The notes below the pieces were generated by a model. It searched no databases. It saw nothing but the letters and a program-made list of their open reading frames with translations, and was not told the origin of the DNA. A stretch of DNA of 14,297 bases from JAKSCF01 sp028279945 (GTDB lineage: Bacteria; Bacillota; Clostridia; Peptostreptococcales; JAAYPU01). This document shows positions 1 through 7,812 of this stretch, piece by piece. The position numbers and the translations under genes are program-made. How positions within the stretch are numbered: the first letter of the stretch is position 1; each line of letters starts with the position of its first letter. The stretch lies in contig JANQMT010000040.1 of assembly GCA_028279945.1 (NCBI GenBank), positions 1-14,297 of the forward strand, read 5' to 3'.

Positions 1-954
1 TTCCGGACAAACTACCGGCCACTTTGGCTTTCTACCGCTTAAAACATCATCTATGCCCATAGCCGCATGCAGAGCCATCCGTTCCATCGCTTCATGAGTT
101 AACGCTGCGTTATGAGGTGAAAGAATGATATTGTTCAATGTGAATAAAGGATTGTTTTCTTCGGGAGGTTCCGTTTCAAAGACATCAATTGCAGCGCCTG
201 AAATGGTTTTATTTTTAAGTGCTTCAAACAACTCTCCTTCCTTAACCACTTCACCTCTTGAAACATTGATAAAATATGCAGTATTTTTCATGAGTCCAAA
301 CTCTTTTTGACCGATGATGCCTTTTGTTTCTTCTGTACAAGGCAAATGCATAGAAACAAAATCGGATCTCATAAAAATTTCCTCCCAATCGGTGACCAAC
401 TCAATATCCTCCGGTACCTGTTCTCTTTTAATATACGGATCATAGCCGATTACTTTCATGCCAAACCCGTAAATCCCTTTCTTTGCAACTATTTTCCCAA
501 TCCTGCCAAGCCCAATAATAGATAATGTTTTGCCTTCTAAATCCCAACTCAATAATTGATTTCTATTTTCAAATCGATTCTGTCTAACTGCGTCGTCCTG
601 TACAATAATATTTTTTGATATCCCGGTGATCAAAGCCATGGCATGCTCAGCCACAGAATTTGTATTGGACTCGGGAGCATTGGTCACGCATATGCCTAAC
701 TCTCCTGCTGCTTTACAGTCGATATTATCTACGCCTACCCCATGCCTTGCAATGACTTTAATCTTTTTACCTGCGACCATCACTTCCCTTGGTATTCTAG
801 CAGTTCTTGCAAGGATGGCATGGCAATCTATTGCATCACTCATCATTTCTTCTCTTGTTAATCCAGTGCCATGTTTTATCTCATAACCTTTTGATGACAA
901 GTATTCTTTCCCACAATGATGGATATCTTGTGGTAACAGTATTTTGTATCCCAA
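1..954 (-). CDS. D-2-hydroxyacid dehydrogenase (NAD-dependent), 3' end cut by window edge
   Basis: The open frame runs to the window edge; 318 residues are visible, so only a few C-terminal residues should be missing for this roughly 320-residue family. It should interconvert a 2-oxoacid and a D-2-hydroxyacid with NAD(H) in the cytoplasm. Visible motifs are a Rossmann GLGRIG at residues 148-153, followed by Tyr-Asp (171-172), where an Asp usually selects NAD over NADP, and the catalytic triad Arg233 (NVSRGEVV), Glu262 (DVFETEPP) and His281 (SPHNAA). The start is a TTG at 954 preceded by AAGGAG nine bases upstream. An ATG at 958 lies in another frame that stops quickly, and an in-frame TGA lies just upstream, so TTG is the only reasonable start. 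It is the last visible gene of the operon, 75 bases after the MoaD-like gene. Phosphoglycerate or hydroxypyruvate reductase-like activity is possible; the substrate is not readable. Confidence 0.93.
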   Translation of the reverse strand, partial: MGYKILLPQDIHHCGKEYLSSKGYEIKHGTGLTREEMMSDAIDCHAILARTARIPREVMVAGKKIKVIARHGVGVDNIDCKAAGELGICVTNAPESNTNSVAEHAMALITGISKNIIVQDDAVRQNRFENRNQLLSWDLEGKTLSIIGLGRIGKIVAKKGIYGFGMKVIGYDPYIKREQVPEDIELVTDWEEIFMRSDFVSMHLPCTEETKGIIGQKEFGLMKNTAYFINVSRGEVVKEGELFEALKNKTISGAAIDVFETEPPEENNPLFTLNNIILSPHNAALTHEAMERMALHAAMGIDDVLSGRKPKWPVVCPE

Positions 955-1029
955 ACATTTTCACTCCTTACTATCATAGAGAACATTACTCAATGGCATC
1001 CTTAGTTTCTAAAATCCAAAAGTATGTTT

Positions 1030-1263
1030 TTATCCTCCTAAAACCGGTGGATAAAATTCAATCTTTTCATTTCCTTTAAGATTATCCGACAGTTTCAACA
1101 CTCTATTCTCCGCCACTGCAAGCCAAAATGAATTTGCAGGAAAGTCGATTTTTTGCAGCACCTCCAGGAGATTGGATTCTTTTTCCAATTCAACGTATAC
1201 TTCTTTTCTTTTTTGTTTTTCTGCTAAATGCAGTCCTCCATGGAATACTAACCGCACCGACAT
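1030..1263 (-). CDS. MoaD/ThiS-family sulfur-carrier-like protein
   Basis: A 77-residue protein of beta-grasp size ending in Pro-Pro-Val-Leu-Gly-Gly. The C-terminal Gly-Gly is the signature of ubiquitin-like sulfur carriers (MoaD, ThiS), which are adenylated and thiocarboxylated to donate sulfur. MoaD acts in forming the dithiolene of molybdopterin, the pterin of molybdenum and tungsten cofactors. The gene lies 30 bases downstream of a tungsten-type aldehyde ferredoxin oxidoreductase, so a role in making or tuning that enzyme's pterin cofactor is the natural inference; MoaD-like genes are known beside such oxidoreductases. AGGAG sits ten bases before ATG 1263 but only one base before an upstream GTG at 1272, so the ATG start is preferred. 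No ThiF/MoeB-type activating enzyme is visible in the window. Confidence 0.85.
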   Translation of the reverse strand: MSVRLVFHGGLHLAEKQKRKEVYVELEKESNLLEVLQKIDFPANSFWLAVAENRVLKLSDNLKGNEKIEFYPPVLGG

Positions 1264-1293
1264 GTTTATCACTCTCCTAATTTAAGGAATCCT

Positions 1294-3177
1294 TTACAGT
1301 TCAATCTCACTGACATCCAATGCATCCATTTCATCCCTTAAAGGGACGCCTTCCTCATCCCAATCCATAAGCCCATAATAGATTTTGATAGCCTTTTGGA
1401 ACTTTTCCCTGTCTATGGCCGAATTCTCAAAAGTAGCATCCTCCAATGGTTCATGTAAACGATCGGGTAATCTGTCATCTTTATATGTGAAGCCGCATGA
1501 AAGGTTATAAGCACGGCTCATGGTTAAAGAGCGCTTTGAGGCTTTCATAATTTCCGTAAGGCTTACATCCCAACCGGTAACAGCTTGGATCAGTTCTAAT
1601 AATTGCTCAAAAGATAGAATACCACGAGGTGCAGGTGCAAACATACATATCCCGGCCATGTTATAAAAACACCAAATCAGCTGGGTAAGATACAGTACCC
1701 TGACTTTATTTTCATTCAAGTCCAACGGCTTGATGGTCTCCTCAATGCCGATGGCTTTAAGGGTTTCTAAATGATAGTTTTTAACTTGAAACATGGAGTC
1801 ATGAGGTGCCTGCATGTGTTCTGCCCCAGTATCTGAAACCGCATACGCAATCCCTACACCGGTCTTACCCCGAGGATCATGCAGTGGGAGCTCCTGATTT
1901 TTAACGGTCATGGCAAATTTTTCTGCTCCCCTGCCGATTTTCTCTGCCGCACGCTGTGCCCCTTCTGCCAGAAGATCTCCTATACCATCACGCATTGCGA
2001 TCATTTCAATAAGCTTAAGAACACTCTGGGAGTTGCCGAATCTCAATTCTAATCCATTGGTACTTTCTTTAGTGAGAATGCCGTTCTCGTAGCATTCTAT
2101 GGCAAAGGCAATGACTCCCCCGGTAGAAATACTATCCAGTGTATACTTGTTGCATAGTTCATGGGCCTTGGCAATGACCTGGATATCGTCTATCCCGCAC
2201 AGGGAACCAAAAGCAGCGATTGTCTCATATTCAGGTCCTCCAAATTTGGAATCCACTTTCAGATCTTCACGGTCCACTTCAACTTCCCTCTTGCATTGAA
2301 TAATGCATGCGTAACACCCCGAACGTTTTTTGAGTATGGTGTCCCTCATATAAGGGCCTGATATTTTATCACCATTTTCAAAATAGCCTTTTTTAAAATT
2401 AAGTGTGGGGAGAATACCGGCTTTGTTCAGGGCATTAACGCTGTTGGACGTTCCTTCATCGTAAAGGCCGAACATAACGGGTGATTTCCGGACATTACTG
2501 TTATACCACTTAGCGATTGCCATCACTTTTGCTTTGTCCTTAAATTCAATTTTTTCTTTTCCCCTTACGGCAATGGCCTTCAAATTTTTTGAGCCCATGA
2601 CGGCGCCCATACCTGTACGCCCGTTGGCATGTTTTAACTCGTTGATAATACAGGAATATCGAACCAAATTCTCACCTGCTTGACCGATTTGTGCCACACG
2701 TATTCTTTTATCATTATTCTCCTGCCGGATCATTTCTTCAGATTCATCGCTCCTTTTGCCCCAAAGGTGGGAAGCATCTTTGATCTGTGCTTCCCCGTCT
2801 TTAATCAGGAGATATACCGGTTTCGGTGCTTTTCCTTCCAATATGATCACATCATACCCTGCCATCTTTAATTCGGGTCCCCAGAACCCTCCCGCCTCAG
2901 TTTGGCCATAACCTCCTGTTAACGGTGACTTGGCACCCACTGCAAATCTCACCATGCCCGCAACGGGGACACCGGTCATGATACCGTTTGCAAAGATAAG
3001 TTTATTCTCTGGACTCAGTGGGTCTATACCTGGGTTGACTTCCTTTACAAGGTAGTACGTAATTAATCCTTTACCCCCAAAGTATTTTCGCATTAAAATC
3101 TCCGAAATATTTTCTACTTTTATGGTACTGTTTTCAAGATTTACTCGAAGGGTTTTGCCGCAATATCCAAACGCCAT
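1294..3177 (-). CDS. aor: Tungsten-type aldehyde ferredoxin oxidoreductase (AOR family)
   Basis: A 627-residue protein, close to the roughly 605 residues usual for AOR. The family oxidises aldehydes to carboxylic acids with ferredoxin, using a tungsten bis-pyranopterin and one [4Fe-4S] cluster. The N-terminal domain has the expected GKTLRVNL start, MAGYDVIILEG (residues 105-115) and GRTGMGAVMGSKNLKAIAVRG (186-206). Cluster ligands appear as Cys288, Cys291 and Cys295 (CYACIIQC), with the distal Cys most likely Cys511 in MAGICMF. LHDPRGKTGVGIAYAVSDTG (432-451) and His454 fit the pterin and active-site region. GGAGG lies eight bases before ATG 3177; an in-frame TTG at 3192 falls inside that ribosome site and is unlikely. 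It begins 16 bases after the dehydrogenase gene and is followed by the MoaD-like gene, so it is co-transcribed. It could clear an aldehyde made by the upstream enzymes and yield reduced ferredoxin. Aldehyde identity is not readable. Confidence 0.95.
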   Translation of the reverse strand: MAFGYCGKTLRVNLENSTIKVENISEILMRKYFGGKGLITYYLVKEVNPGIDPLSPENKLIFANGIMTGVPVAGMVRFAVGAKSPLTGGYGQTEAGGFWGPELKMAGYDVIILEGKAPKPVYLLIKDGEAQIKDASHLWGKRSDESEEMIRQENNDKRIRVAQIGQAGENLVRYSCIINELKHANGRTGMGAVMGSKNLKAIAVRGKEKIEFKDKAKVMAIAKWYNSNVRKSPVMFGLYDEGTSNSVNALNKAGILPTLNFKKGYFENGDKISGPYMRDTILKKRSGCYACIIQCKREVEVDREDLKVDSKFGGPEYETIAAFGSLCGIDDIQVIAKAHELCNKYTLDSISTGGVIAFAIECYENGILTKESTNGLELRFGNSQSVLKLIEMIAMRDGIGDLLAEGAQRAAEKIGRGAEKFAMTVKNQELPLHDPRGKTGVGIAYAVSDTGAEHMQAPHDSMFQVKNYHLETLKAIGIEETIKPLDLNENKVRVLYLTQLIWCFYNMAGICMFAPAPRGILSFEQLLELIQAVTGWDVSLTEIMKASKRSLTMSRAYNLSCGFTYKDDRLPDRLHEPLEDATFENSAIDREKFQKAIKIYYGLMDWDEEGVPLRDEMDALDVSEIEL

Positions 3178-3193
3178 AAAATACACCTCCAAC

Positions 3194-4324
3194 TCATGTC
3201 GTATTTCTGCCTAAATAGTCAGCAAGGAGAACAGCAGCACTTATTTTGTCAGGGTTAACATCACAATGCATATTCAAAGCGGTTCCCTGTTCCCAAGCTA
3301 TTTTGGATAATTCATTGATCTTTTGTATATTCTGGCGATCAACGCCTATATCTTCAAGTCTGTAAGGCAGCTTCATATCCTTACAAAATTTGCAAATGCA
3401 AGTGATTTCTTCTTCGGACCTACTCTCAAGAACCATTTGTACTAATGCGCCGAAGGCTACGACCTCGCCATGCATCTTATCTTTTCCACCTAGATTTCTA
3501 TACCCATGATAAATACTGTGTGCCAATGCCAGCCCGCCGCTTTCGAAACCGATACCGCTGAATAAAAGGCTGGATTCCACCACTTTTTCAATGGCCGGAG
3601 ACCATATCCCCATTTCACAGGAAACCTTAGCCATCCTGCCATATGTGAAGAGTACGTCTCCGATGATTTTTGCACACTGTGCAGCTAATAATGAAGGGCG
3701 TCCGCCGGCTATGGTAATGGCCCCTGACTTATAACACGCCTCTGCTTCATAATAGATTCCCAATGCCCCGCCGATACCGGCTACCAAATAACGCGAAGGC
3801 GCTTTTGCAATGATCTCAGTATCTACTAGTACGATGTCAGGGTTTCGCTTAAAGCGTACATAGTGACTGAACTCACCCCACTCATCATATATGACTGAAA
3901 CGGTGCTTGTAGGGGCATCCGTTGACGCAACGGTTGGTATTATGCCTACAGGAATATGAAGATTTGAGGCTACTACTTTTGCAGCATCGATGGCTTTTCC
4001 TCCCCCAATTCCCACCACGGCTTTGATACCTTCTGCTTTGCCGATTTCCGTTAGACGTCCGATTTCCTTCTCTGTGCATTCCCCACAGAATGCCTCTTTA
4101 ATCCATTGGATCCCTTTTTCTTTTAATGACTCAAAGAGCTTTGTTTCCACACTGGCCATGGCTCTTTTTCCACCGGTAATCAGAAGTTTATCTCCTAAAA
4201 TACCCAGAAAATTCCCTGCCTCCTTAAGGCTGCCCGGGCCTTGGATATATTTTCCCGGAAATATGGTAACCGTTGGGAGGTCATATGCCATCTCATTTTT
4301 TAAACTTCCGCTGTTCGTATTCAT
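3194..4324 (-). CDS. Glycerol dehydrogenase-like protein (GldA family) lacking the metal-binding Asp
   Basis: A 376-residue group III (iron-containing-type) polyol dehydrogenase family member, similar to GldA along its length. It has FPGKYIQGPG near the N terminus, the NAD-binding GIGGGKAIDAAK (105-116) and PTVASTDAPTS (130-140). GldA binds its catalytic metal with one Asp and two His. Both His are present: His269 (GLALAHSIYHG) and His285 (KMHGEVVAFG). The Asp, expected in the motif G-x-G-D-A-L, is replaced by Gly186 (GIGGALGIYYEAEAC), encoded by GGG at 3767-3769. Changing Asp to this codon needs two base changes, so a single-base error does not explain it. Family membership is secure; normal glycerol oxidation is doubtful and the true substrate is unknown. 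Start ATG 4324 has GAGG about 11 bases upstream; Met12 is an alternative start. It sits between the activase and the AOR gene. Confidence 0.88.
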   Translation of the reverse strand: MNTNSGSLKNEMAYDLPTVTIFPGKYIQGPGSLKEAGNFLGILGDKLLITGGKRAMASVETKLFESLKEKGIQWIKEAFCGECTEKEIGRLTEIGKAEGIKAVVGIGGGKAIDAAKVVASNLHIPVGIIPTVASTDAPTSTVSVIYDEWGEFSHYVRFKRNPDIVLVDTEIIAKAPSRYLVAGIGGALGIYYEAEACYKSGAITIAGGRPSLLAAQCAKIIGDVLFTYGRMAKVSCEMGIWSPAIEKVVESSLLFSGIGFESGGLALAHSIYHGYRNLGGKDKMHGEVVAFGALVQMVLESRSEEEITCICKFCKDMKLPYRLEDIGVDRQNIQKINELSKIAWEQGTALNMHCDVNPDKISAAVLLADYLGRNTT

Positions 4325-4397
4325 AGTAAAGGCTTCCTCTCTTTAAATGATAGTATCCGGCCCAAGCCGATTTGATTTCAAAGATTAAAAATTATTT

Positions 4398-5300
4398 CTA
4401 ACACTGTGCCAAACACTTTATTCCATTAATATTAAATAATTCTATAATTTCCTCTAAATCTGATTTTTCCAATGTCTTTAAGTCTTCCAGCTGGTACACT
4501 CTACCCAGTTGAGTGTATTTATCTATGCCTAATCCATGATAAGGCAAAAGGTCGACGCGTATAAAACGGATGTCTTTAAGGAATTCGATGAATTGTTTCA
4601 TATTTTCTTTTGAGTCATTAATCCCGGGAACCAAAGGAATTCTAATGATCATAGGAATATGATTGTTACTTACTTTTTTTATGTTTTCAAGGATGATCTT
4701 ATTGCTCACACCGGTATATTTTTTGTGCAATGAATCATCTATATGCTTCATATCAAAGAGCACCAAATCGGTATATCTCAATATTTCATCCATATCTCCA
4801 TACCCGGACGTATCCAGAGCGGTATGGATACCATTTTCCCTGCAAACCTTAAAGAGTTCCCTGGTAAATCCCTTATGATTTAAAGGTTCGCCCCCTGATA
4901 CCGTTACGCCCCCTTTTGTTTCTTTGTAAAATGGAATATCTCTTTCTACTCTCTTATATATCTCTTCAAAGTTTATGATGTCGCCTACTTTTTTCAGCGC
5001 TCCCACATCACAAACTTCTACACACCGATAACATTTCTTGCAAAGGGAATGATTGATTACAATCTTTTCATCAATTTTGGTTATGCTGTTATTTGGACAT
5101 ACTTTAATGCATTCTCGACATCCGACAATACAAAGAGACTGGTTATAAAGAATCTCGGGATATGATTCTTGACTCTCCGGATTGGAACACCATAAGCATC
5201 TTAAAGGACATCCTTTTGTAAAAACCGTGGTTCTAATACCAGGGCCGTCATTAAGCTTGAATCTTTCAAGTTTAATGATCATTCCTTCTGTTTCTACCAT
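4398..5300 (-). CDS. Glycyl-radical enzyme activating enzyme (radical SAM, PflA-like)
   Basis: A 300-residue radical SAM protein that should cleave S-adenosylmethionine and abstract hydrogen from the C-terminal glycine of a partner glycyl radical enzyme. The N terminus RFKLNDGPGIRTTVF leads into the radical SAM motif CPLRCLWC (CxxxCxxC: Cys31, Cys35, Cys38). An inserted ferredoxin-like region carries two further Cys quartets, Cys57/61/64/68 and Cys87/90/93/97, as in activases of dehydratase, lyase and decarboxylase-type glycyl radical enzymes rather than of PFL itself. The SAM-binding GGVTVSGGEPL (about 133-143) is intact. The start is a choice: the frame is open to TTG 5342 with ATGs at 5336, 5321 and 5300. 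ATG 5300 is preferred because it gives the usual short N terminus and has a GGGGTGA site just upstream. It lies 52 bases after the GRE gene. Oddly, that partner lacks the target glycine. Confidence 0.93.
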   Translation of the reverse strand: MVETEGMIIKLERFKLNDGPGIRTTVFTKGCPLRCLWCSNPESQESYPEILYNQSLCIVGCRECIKVCPNNSITKIDEKIVINHSLCKKCYRCVEVCDVGALKKVGDIINFEEIYKRVERDIPFYKETKGGVTVSGGEPLNHKGFTRELFKVCRENGIHTALDTSGYGDMDEILRYTDLVLFDMKHIDDSLHKKYTGVSNKIILENIKKVSNNHIPMIIRIPLVPGINDSKENMKQFIEFLKDIRFIRVDLLPYHGLGIDKYTQLGRVYQLEDLKTLEKSDLEEIIELFNINGIKCLAQC

Positions 5301-5352
5301 GACTTCACCCCATCCTTTCATTGGTTGAAGTACCATTTGCAACTTAATCCGT

Positions 5353-7749
5353 TTAACCTATGTGGTATAAGGACCTTTTTATTATTTCGTCTTGAGTTTT
5401 TTTGCTCAATTGATTCCATAGGGCAACATAAGCCGCTACCCTCACCATAAGATTAGGATATTTTTCAGGATTCTTCTGGGCATCGATGAGTACCTGAGGG
5501 TCAATGATATTAAACTGGACATGAAAACCGCCTAGTTTCATAAACGTTATAATATATTTTGAGAATTTCTCCAACCCATCTTCATTATTCAGGGAGTCCA
5601 TATTAAACTTCATATTTAATAACATGCCATTAACCGCTTTTTCAGAAGGAAGCTTGGCTACGGAGCATAAGACTGCGGTTTCTCCCATGATGTCTGCGCC
5701 ATGTGAAGGGGAACATGCATCTGAGAGTGTTTCGCCTGCTTTTCGTCCATCCGGTGTAGCGCTCACAAATTTGCCGAAAAACACCTGTGATGCATTGGTA
5801 TAAAAACCTGCTATAAATTTTCCGCCTCGCATATTTTTATACTTTTCTACTTCATCACATAGAAATGAGACGATATCGCAGGCTAACTGATCTGCTTCAT
5901 CAATATCATTACCGTACTTAGGCGTTTTATTGAGAAGCTTTTGCCTTAACATTTCTTCACCTTCAAAATTATTATGGATTGCATTCAACAGTCTGCTCAT
6001 CTCGATTTCTTTTTTCTTGAACACGAATTCTTTTATGGCCATTAATGAATCAACTACCGTAGCTAATCCTGCAGCCTGTATGCCGCTGTAATTGTATCGT
6101 GCACCACCGTGGTGGACATCGCAGCCTTTCTCTATGCAATCATTGATCACTATTGATTCCCATACTTCCGGCCACATTTTCCTATGCCCCAATTCCACGG
6201 CATGAACACCCTGAACCACCTTATTAATACAACCAACCGCCTGTTTTTTAAAGGCTTCCAATAGCTCATCAAATGATTTGAAACCCAGCGGGTCCCCTGA
6301 AGCAACGCCTAACCGAATGTCACTTTTTATTTCAATCCCATTATTCAGGGCCAGTTCAAGGCACTTTCCTATGTTATAAAAGCCTGAATTGTGCCATCCC
6401 CATGTCTTACCTGCAACCGTGTTTTCAACACAACCAACAAATCCCCAGTCCTTGCGTGCCTCTTCCGGAGACACGCCGCCATGGATTAACGATTGTATCC
6501 CTTTATGGTTGTTAAAGAATTTAGGTTTGTTATTCTTGATAACCACTTTAGCCGCTTTTAAAACAAATTCTTCTTTCATCTTATTAGTCCAAAAAATAGC
6601 TAAGTCCGGTTGAGGAAGTTTCACTCTCTCCTCTACTTCCAGAACTAATTCGGAAAGCTCGTTGGTGGCATCTTCTCCATAAGGTGTTAAGCCGCCTATT
6701 GCCGGAGCCTGACTGACCGGAAACCCTGAAAACACCTGGGAAGCTCCGTTGCTGTACAGTTTTATGATGTCACAGCATTTCAACCAAAAGCTAATAATCA
6801 TTCCCTTTGCTTCTTCTCTTGTAATGTTGCCCTGATCAATGTCTCTCTTATAATATGGATATAAATATTGATCAAATCTGCCCAGCGTCACTGCATAACC
6901 ATTGGAATCTATATAGCAAATGGCATGGGTAAACCATACTGTTTGCAGTGCTTCCCAAAAAGTTTCCGCCGGTTTTTCAGGTACACGCTCACAATTTTTC
7001 GCAATTTGTAACAATATTTCTTTTTTCGCCGGAACATCACATTTGTCTGCCAATTCTTTAGCAAGGCTGGCATATCTATTGGCATATATTCTGATGCCTT
7101 CACAAACGGTTAAGCAAGACCGATAAAATACGTTTTTCTGAAAATCGTTGATACAGGTTAAATCAAGCATCTGCATCTTATTTTTGATGTTCTCTACAAT
7201 ACCGCTTATACCCCATTGTAAAACTTTTTCATAATCCGGTACAAAATGTCCGATGCCGCCGGTCAGCATGTTTTCATACGTGTAAAAACCTAAGTCATTG
7301 CCTCTTTTTACATCTTCAGGTGTCATAGATAACACATATTCTTTCAGCGTTTTTCCTTTCCACCACGGCAAACATTTCCTTAATTCTTGTTTTACATCGT
7401 CGGTAACGATTAATTTGTCGCCTTCTCTAGTCTCAAAACTGTCTAATTGCTCCAGAATGAAGTCTACGGCGCCTTCGGGGTAAACGGGAATGGATACAGG
7501 TTCCGGTGCTATATTTCCGACAATGGATTCCCAAGGTTGAATATATAAACTCATTTCACTTAAGATTTTTTTCAAAGCGTGTGCCCTTTTTATTAATACT
7601 GGCTGTCCTTCACTTTCCTTATATGCTTCTGTGATCAGTCTAGCTCTTTCGGAAGTTAATTTAGGTTTTGATAACTTATTCAAATATAGATTCTTAAGTT
7701 TCTCGAGATCGTTATCATCTGTTATAATAATAGAATCGTTAATATACAT
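5353..7749 (-). CDS. Glycyl-radical-enzyme family protein (dehydratase/lyase type) with Ala at the radical position
   Basis: A 798-residue protein of the pyruvate formate-lyase/glycyl radical family, full length. Conserved blocks appear in order: SIVGN (75-79), GIGHFVPDYEKVL (165-177), SNGYAVTLGRFDQYLYPYY (282-300), LPQPDLAIFW (378-387), the active-site loop GCVEN with catalytic Cys440 and Glu442, NIGKCLELALNNG just after it, and FVSATPDGRKAG. Cys-x-Glu is typical of the branch with diol dehydratases, choline and sulfonate lyases and arylacetate decarboxylases. The C-terminal block reads RVAAYVALWNQLSKKTQDE. In active enzymes this block is RV-S/A-GY, and the Gly carries the stored radical. 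Here that position is Ala773, codon GCT at 5431-5433, one base from glycine GGT. No frameshift is present and the C terminus is complete. AAAGGA precedes ATG 7749. The gene follows the TRAP transporter and precedes a matching activase. By known chemistry it should be inactive unless the residue is compensated; the substrate is unknown. Confidence 0.92.
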   Translation of the reverse strand: MYINDSIIITDDNDLEKLKNLYLNKLSKPKLTSERARLITEAYKESEGQPVLIKRAHALKKILSEMSLYIQPWESIVGNIAPEPVSIPVYPEGAVDFILEQLDSFETREGDKLIVTDDVKQELRKCLPWWKGKTLKEYVLSMTPEDVKRGNDLGFYTYENMLTGGIGHFVPDYEKVLQWGISGIVENIKNKMQMLDLTCINDFQKNVFYRSCLTVCEGIRIYANRYASLAKELADKCDVPAKKEILLQIAKNCERVPEKPAETFWEALQTVWFTHAICYIDSNGYAVTLGRFDQYLYPYYKRDIDQGNITREEAKGMIISFWLKCCDIIKLYSNGASQVFSGFPVSQAPAIGGLTPYGEDATNELSELVLEVEERVKLPQPDLAIFWTNKMKEEFVLKAAKVVIKNNKPKFFNNHKGIQSLIHGGVSPEEARKDWGFVGCVENTVAGKTWGWHNSGFYNIGKCLELALNNGIEIKSDIRLGVASGDPLGFKSFDELLEAFKKQAVGCINKVVQGVHAVELGHRKMWPEVWESIVINDCIEKGCDVHHGGARYNYSGIQAAGLATVVDSLMAIKEFVFKKKEIEMSRLLNAIHNNFEGEEMLRQKLLNKTPKYGNDIDEADQLACDIVSFLCDEVEKYKNMRGGKFIAGFYTNASQVFFGKFVSATPDGRKAGETLSDACSPSHGADIMGETAVLCSVAKLPSEKAVNGMLLNMKFNMDSLNNEDGLEKFSKYIITFMKLGGFHVQFNIIDPQVLIDAQKNPEKYPNLMVRVAAYVALWNQLSKKTQDEIIKRSLYHIG

Positions 7750-7812
7750 CTGACTTTTCCTTTCATTTTATTTCACCATTGATGAATTTGCCTTAGATAA
7801 ATGTCATGCATC

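Noticed and set aside
125..1079. Plus-strand open frames of 60-90 codons in the first kilobase
   Set aside because: They lie antisense to a clear D-2-hydroxyacid dehydrogenase, have no recognisable domains and lack ribosome sites.
3885..4346. Open frames on both strands overlapping the GldA-like gene, including a 118-codon plus-strand frame
   Set aside because: They are frame shadows of a well-conserved dehydrogenase; their sequences are low in family-like features.
5353..5460. A frameshift near the GRE C terminus as the cause of the missing glycine
   Set aside because: Residues on both sides (NPEKYPNLMVRVA and LSKKTQDEIIKRS) are family-typical in the same frame, so it is a substitution.
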